Source of the DNA: CAZISM01 sp964541895
Lineage (GTDB): Bacteria > Zhuqueibacterota > Zhuqueibacteria > Residuimicrobiales > Residuimicrobiaceae
Assembly (NCBI GenBank): GCA_964541895.1
Contig: CAZISM010000006.1
Coordinates: forward strand, 1-64,000
DNA: 64,000 bases
Reading direction: 5' to 3'
A program made the position numbers and the translations under genes. Below the pieces are notes generated by a model. That model was not told the DNA's origin, did no database searches, and was given only the letters and a program-made list of their open reading frames with translations. Positions 60,962 through 64,000 of this stretch are shown piece after piece (the first letter of the stretch is position 1; every line of letters starts with the position of its first letter).

Positions 60962-62142
60962 TGGCAACGCGGTCGATGCGGCTCAACGGACTGTCCCGCA
61001 ACGTTGTCGTCCTGGGAGTGGTCAGCCTGCTTAACGACGCCAGCAGTGAAATGATCTTTCCGCTGCTGCCGGTGTTTCTGACCACCGTCCTCGGCGCCAG
61101 CACCGAGCTGCTGGGATTGATCGAAGGGGTGGCTGAAACAACAGCGGGCGTGCTCAAGCTGTTCTCCGGCTATTTTTCCGACCGGTTGAAAAAGCGCAAG
61201 GGTCCGGCAGTCATCGGCTATGCGGCTTCCGCCGCCACGCGGCCCTTGCTGGCCCTCGCCACCCAGGGCTGGCACATTCTGCTGGTCCGCTTTGGCGATC
61301 GCGTCGGCAAAGGCGTGCGCACAGCGCCGCGGGATGCCCTCATCGCCGATTCCACCGACCCCGGCCGGCGCGGGCTGGCGTTCGGTTTTCATCGCAGTAT
61401 GGATCATGCCGGCGCCGTCATCGGGCCGATGCTGGCGATGATCGTACTGTACTGCAGTCCGGAAAACTATCGCCTGGTCTTTGGGCTGGCCATTTTACCC
61501 GCCGTGGCCGGCGTGCTGGTTCTGCTGCTGGCGGCCCAGGAGATCCCTCCGCAACAGCGCGGCCCTGCCCCTTCGTTCCGCCTGCACCAGTTCGACCGCT
61601 CCTTTAAAACATACCTGATCACCGTATTCCTGTTTACGCTGGGCAACTCCAGTGATGCCTTTCTGCTCTTGCGCGCCAAACAGGTGGGGATTTCAACAGC
61701 GATGATTCCGGCGCTGTGGCTCTTTCATCACCTGGTCAAAATGGTGGTGTCGGTACCTGGATCCGGGCTCTCCGATCGCATCGGCCGAAAACGTGTCATT
61801 CGCATGGGCTGGTTGGTCTATGCGGCGGTTTATGTCGGCTTCGGTATGGCGCAACAGGCGTGGCAGATCTGGTTGCTGTTCGCCGTGTACAGTATTTACT
61901 ATGGTCTCACGGAAGGAACCGAAAAAGCGTTTGTCGCCGACCTGGTCCGGCCCGACCAGCGAGGCACCGCGTTCGGCATTTATAATTTTGCCATGGCCAT
62001 CGGCGCCCTGCCTGCCAGTCTGATCATGGGCGTTCTCTGGCATCGGGCCAGCCCGCTGACCGCTTTTTTGTTCGGCGTAACCATGGCTCTGCTGGCGGCC
62101 ATAGCCTTGTCGGGAGTGAAAGAGCATGAAACCGTGGCTTAG
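60961..62142 (+). CDS. MFS transporter
   Basis: The 393-residue inner-membrane protein has about 12 transmembrane helices. A typical N-terminal MFS signature (loop 2-3 FSGYFSDRLKKRKG) and a repeat in the second half (GSGLSDRIGRKRVIRMG) are visible. It belongs to a poorly defined MFS group seen in many environmental genomes; the substrate is unknown. The ATG overlaps the esterase stop by one base and the gene overlaps the GH31 gene by 17 bp, so the three are translationally coupled. Confidence 0.88.
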   Translation: MATRSMRLNGLSRNVVVLGVVSLLNDASSEMIFPLLPVFLTTVLGASTELLGLIEGVAETTAGVLKLFSGYFSDRLKKRKGPAVIGYAASAATRPLLALATQGWHILLVRFGDRVGKGVRTAPRDALIADSTDPGRRGLAFGFHRSMDHAGAVIGPMLAMIVLYCSPENYRLVFGLAILPAVAGVLVLLLAAQEIPPQQRGPAPSFRLHQFDRSFKTYLITVFLFTLGNSSDAFLLLRAKQVGISTAMIPALWLFHHLVKMVVSVPGSGLSDRIGRKRVIRMGWLVYAAVYVGFGMAQQAWQIWLLFAVYSIYYGLTEGTEKAFVADLVRPDQRGTAFGIYNFAMAIGALPASLIMGVLWHRASPLTAFLFGVTMALLAAIALSGVKEHETVA

Positions 62143-63892
62143 CGCTGCGCTCATTATTCTCGGCCTGCTGTCGCTGCTATCTGCCGGCCTGGTGGTCTAT
62201 CCGTTTTGGGGCTATCCCTTTAGTGCGCAACGACGCACGCAGGTGCCGCTGGTGCCGGCCTGGGCGCTGGAACCGTGGCTCTGGGAAGATGATCACAACA
62301 CCTCGACCCGCGTTGATGAACTGCTGCAAGGGTATGCAGAGCACGACATCCCGGTCCGCACCATACTCATCGACAGTCCCTGGAGCACGCGCTATAACGA
62401 TTTTGTTTTTGATACGCTGCGCTATCCAAACGCAGACCAGTGGCTCCGGCAACTCCAGGACAAGGGCTACCGAGTGGCGTTGTGGATGACCTGCATGGTC
62501 AACAGCAGAAATAACGACACGTTTTTTCGTGCCAGTCATGATTGGTATGAGGCTGCTGGAGAGCAGGGATTTCTCGCCGGCAACGGCCACCAGATCCCAT
62601 GGTGGAAAGGTCGCGGCGGCTTTATCGATTACACCAATCCGCGCGCCATGGCGTGGTGGCGCGCGCTGCAACAGCCGCTTTTCGATCTTGGACTCGACGG
62701 CTGGAAACTGGACGATCCGGCCACTTTTTTTTCCGGCACCCTGGCTGGTGTGCCGGTGCCTTACCAGCGCACCAGCGGCGGCCTGATGACCACGCGTGAA
62801 TACATGGATCACTATTATCGCGATGAGTACCGTCATGGCCTGAAACAGAATCCGGAATTTGTCACCCTGGTGCGTTCCTTTGACCGAACCTGGACCCATC
62901 CGGAAGGTTTTGCGCCGCTGGACGCAGCGCCGGTGTGCTGGGTCGGCGATCAACAGCATATCTGGTCCGCTGGAGTTGAGACCCATCCTGATACAACACA
63001 AACCGATCTGGTATTAAAGGGAACGCGCGGTCTTGAAGAGGCCATGCACGATATCCTGCATAGTACGGAACGCGGTTATGGCGTGGTCGGATCGGACATT
63101 GGCGGATTCAGCGGAAGAATCATCCCGGACGATCTGTATATTCGCTGGACGCAGTTTTCGGCGTTTTGCGGGCTGTTTCTCAACGGCGGCCATGGTGAAA
63201 GAGCGATGTGGAAACGCACGGCCCGGGAACTGGCGATCATCCGGCGCTACTCCTGGCTGCATCAGGAGCTGATCCCCTACATGTACAGCCATCTGGTCCG
63301 TATGCATAAAGGGGGCTCGCCGCTGCAGCAACCGGCCGGCGATCATTACGAGTACCTGTTTGGCGATGACCTGTTCGTGGCGCCGATCTACCGCCCGGCA
63401 CTGTCGCGCACTCTGCAACTGCCCGAAGGGGGCTGGCGTTATCTTTATCAGGAGCGGGAGCTGCTGCAGGGTCCGGTGCAGGTGACGCACGAATTTACTC
63501 TCGACGAGTATCCGGTCTATATTCGTGACGGCGCGATTATCCCCATGAATATCAGCCGCTCCTATACTGGCCTGGGCGACCGCACCCATGCCGGCTACAC
63601 CACCTGGCTGATCTATCCCAGCGGTCAGAGAGCGTATACTCTGTATCACAATTCGCCGGTCCGCAGCACGGTTTTGTCATATGCGAAAAGCAACGAACGA
63701 CTGCGTATCCAGCTTAACGGAGAGCCTACGCCACATATATTACGCATTTTGTTGCCTGCAGCGCCGCGACACATAGTACTGGATGATGCGCTGCTCCTCC
63801 AGGGCAAGGCGTGGACCTATGATGACGCCAAACATATACTGGTGATCCGCACCGCTGAATACATGACTGGACGGTATGCAATCGAGATGTAG
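62126..63892 (+). CDS. Glycoside hydrolase family 31 enzyme
   Basis: The 588-residue protein has an N-terminal signal or anchor helix (about 5-27). A GH31-type TIM barrel follows: ILIDSPWSTRYNDF, the nucleophile-region GLDGWKLDDPATFF and the acid/base-region GYGVVGSDIGGFSG. A beta-sandwich domain closes the protein (from about 420). GH31 enzymes include alpha-glucosidases, alpha-xylosidases and sulfoquinovosidases; specificity cannot be assigned. The N-terminal beta domain is much shorter than in classical members. It overlaps the MFS gene by 17 bp. Confidence 0.85.
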   Translation: MKPWLSAALIILGLLSLLSAGLVVYPFWGYPFSAQRRTQVPLVPAWALEPWLWEDDHNTSTRVDELLQGYAEHDIPVRTILIDSPWSTRYNDFVFDTLRYPNADQWLRQLQDKGYRVALWMTCMVNSRNNDTFFRASHDWYEAAGEQGFLAGNGHQIPWWKGRGGFIDYTNPRAMAWWRALQQPLFDLGLDGWKLDDPATFFSGTLAGVPVPYQRTSGGLMTTREYMDHYYRDEYRHGLKQNPEFVTLVRSFDRTWTHPEGFAPLDAAPVCWVGDQQHIWSAGVETHPDTTQTDLVLKGTRGLEEAMHDILHSTERGYGVVGSDIGGFSGRIIPDDLYIRWTQFSAFCGLFLNGGHGERAMWKRTARELAIIRRYSWLHQELIPYMYSHLVRMHKGGSPLQQPAGDHYEYLFGDDLFVAPIYRPALSRTLQLPEGGWRYLYQERELLQGPVQVTHEFTLDEYPVYIRDGAIIPMNISRSYTGLGDRTHAGYTTWLIYPSGQRAYTLYHNSPVRSTVLSYAKSNERLRIQLNGEPTPHILRILLPAAPRHIVLDDALLLQGKAWTYDDAKHILVIRTAEYMTGRYAIEM

Positions 63893-63911
63893 GGCCGCTA
63901 TATAATTCCTG

Positions 63912-63975
63912 TCATTGCGAGCGCAGGCGCAGCTGTTGTGAAAGGGAGGGTGCTGTTATGCAGCGAAGCAATCTC
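63912..63975. repeat. Dispersed-repeat-like arms with inverted ATTGC/GCAAT
   Basis: The arms TCATTGCGAGCGCAG (63912-63926) and GCAGCGAAGCAATCTC (63960-63975) flank a 33-bp segment. ATTGC and GCAAT are inverted, and the arms resemble the common environmental repeat form ATTGCGAGC...GCGAAGCAAT. It lies at the window edge after the GH31 gene. A short ATG frame at 63958 inside it is not called as a gene. Confidence 0.5.
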
Positions 63976-64000
63976 CTGCGGAAGAAGGTGCCCCTGAATC

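Noticed and set aside
63958..64000. ATG with a ribosome-site-like upstream sequence at the window end
   Set aside because: The frame lies inside a dispersed-repeat-like arm and only 14 codons are visible.

Overview
The window is ordinary chromosomal DNA of a Gram-negative bacterium from the FCB superphylum, probably an uncultivated lineage near candidate phylum KSB1/Latescibacterota rather than a classical Bacteroidetes. The evidence is outer-membrane receptors, lipoproteins, two secreted proteins ending in a PNPFN/PNPAK-type sorting domain (T9SS-like), a full Bat (aerotolerance) operon, Shine-Dalgarno use at most starts, and sigma70-like promoters with TTGCAT/TTGACA -35 boxes. The taxonomic call is inference. 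There is no IS element, phage, CRISPR array or rRNA; one tRNA-Leu(GAG) is present.

Layout. 1-5 kb: the tail of a beta-barrel protein, then a promoter, a cobalamin riboswitch and an intrinsic terminator controlling a BtuB-like TonB receptor and a beta-propeller surface protein. 5-6 kb: an NlpC/P60 hydrolase (minus). 6.2-13.9 kb: PurL with two fused PurS-like modules, PurQ, a UVR-motif protein, a PfpI-rubrerythrin fusion, an outer-membrane protein and ComF. 14-16.3 kb: gapA, tpiA, secG and tRNA-Leu. 16.5-22.1 kb: a Tat-exported DUF362 protein, a NapH/NapG-like polyferredoxin, an acyl-CoA synthetase, a STAS-plus-kinase regulator and a DUF2914 protein. 22.2-30.9 kb: a proteostasis block (membrane Zn peptidase, CbpA-like DnaJ, HtrA/DegP, zinc ribbon, DnaK, ClpB) with two near-consensus sigma54 promoters. 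31-42 kb: a TPR lipoprotein and a ten-gene MoxR/Bat operon. 42.3-51.6 kb (minus): a cyanophycinase-like secreted protein, a pseudouridine synthase, a zinc ribbon, a URO-D-family protein, P5C dehydrogenase, a TPR protein, a class-A beta-lactamase-like hydrolase, a SelW-type selenoprotein with an in-frame UGA, and an M29 aminopeptidase. 51.8-63.9 kb (plus): a MuiA-like protein, a dipeptide epimerase, a PhoU-like/Pit phosphate pair, a TPR protein, a DapA-family aldolase, a membrane-anchored protein, a large esterase-like lipoprotein, an MFS transporter and a GH31 glycosidase.

Most notable. A 70-codon gene at 49956-50168 reads through a UGA in a CxxU motif and has a SECIS-like hairpin at the expected distance, so it is a probable selenoprotein that ordinary ORF calling misses. 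The two chaperone transcription units carry -24/-12 promoters, suggesting RpoN control of stress genes. The B12 locus looks like a receptor plus surface-binder pair in which the binder is anchored by a T9SS-type domain instead of a lipid. Several domain fusions (PurS-PurS-PurL, PfpI-rubrerythrin, STAS-HATPase, NapH-NapG) are also worth following.
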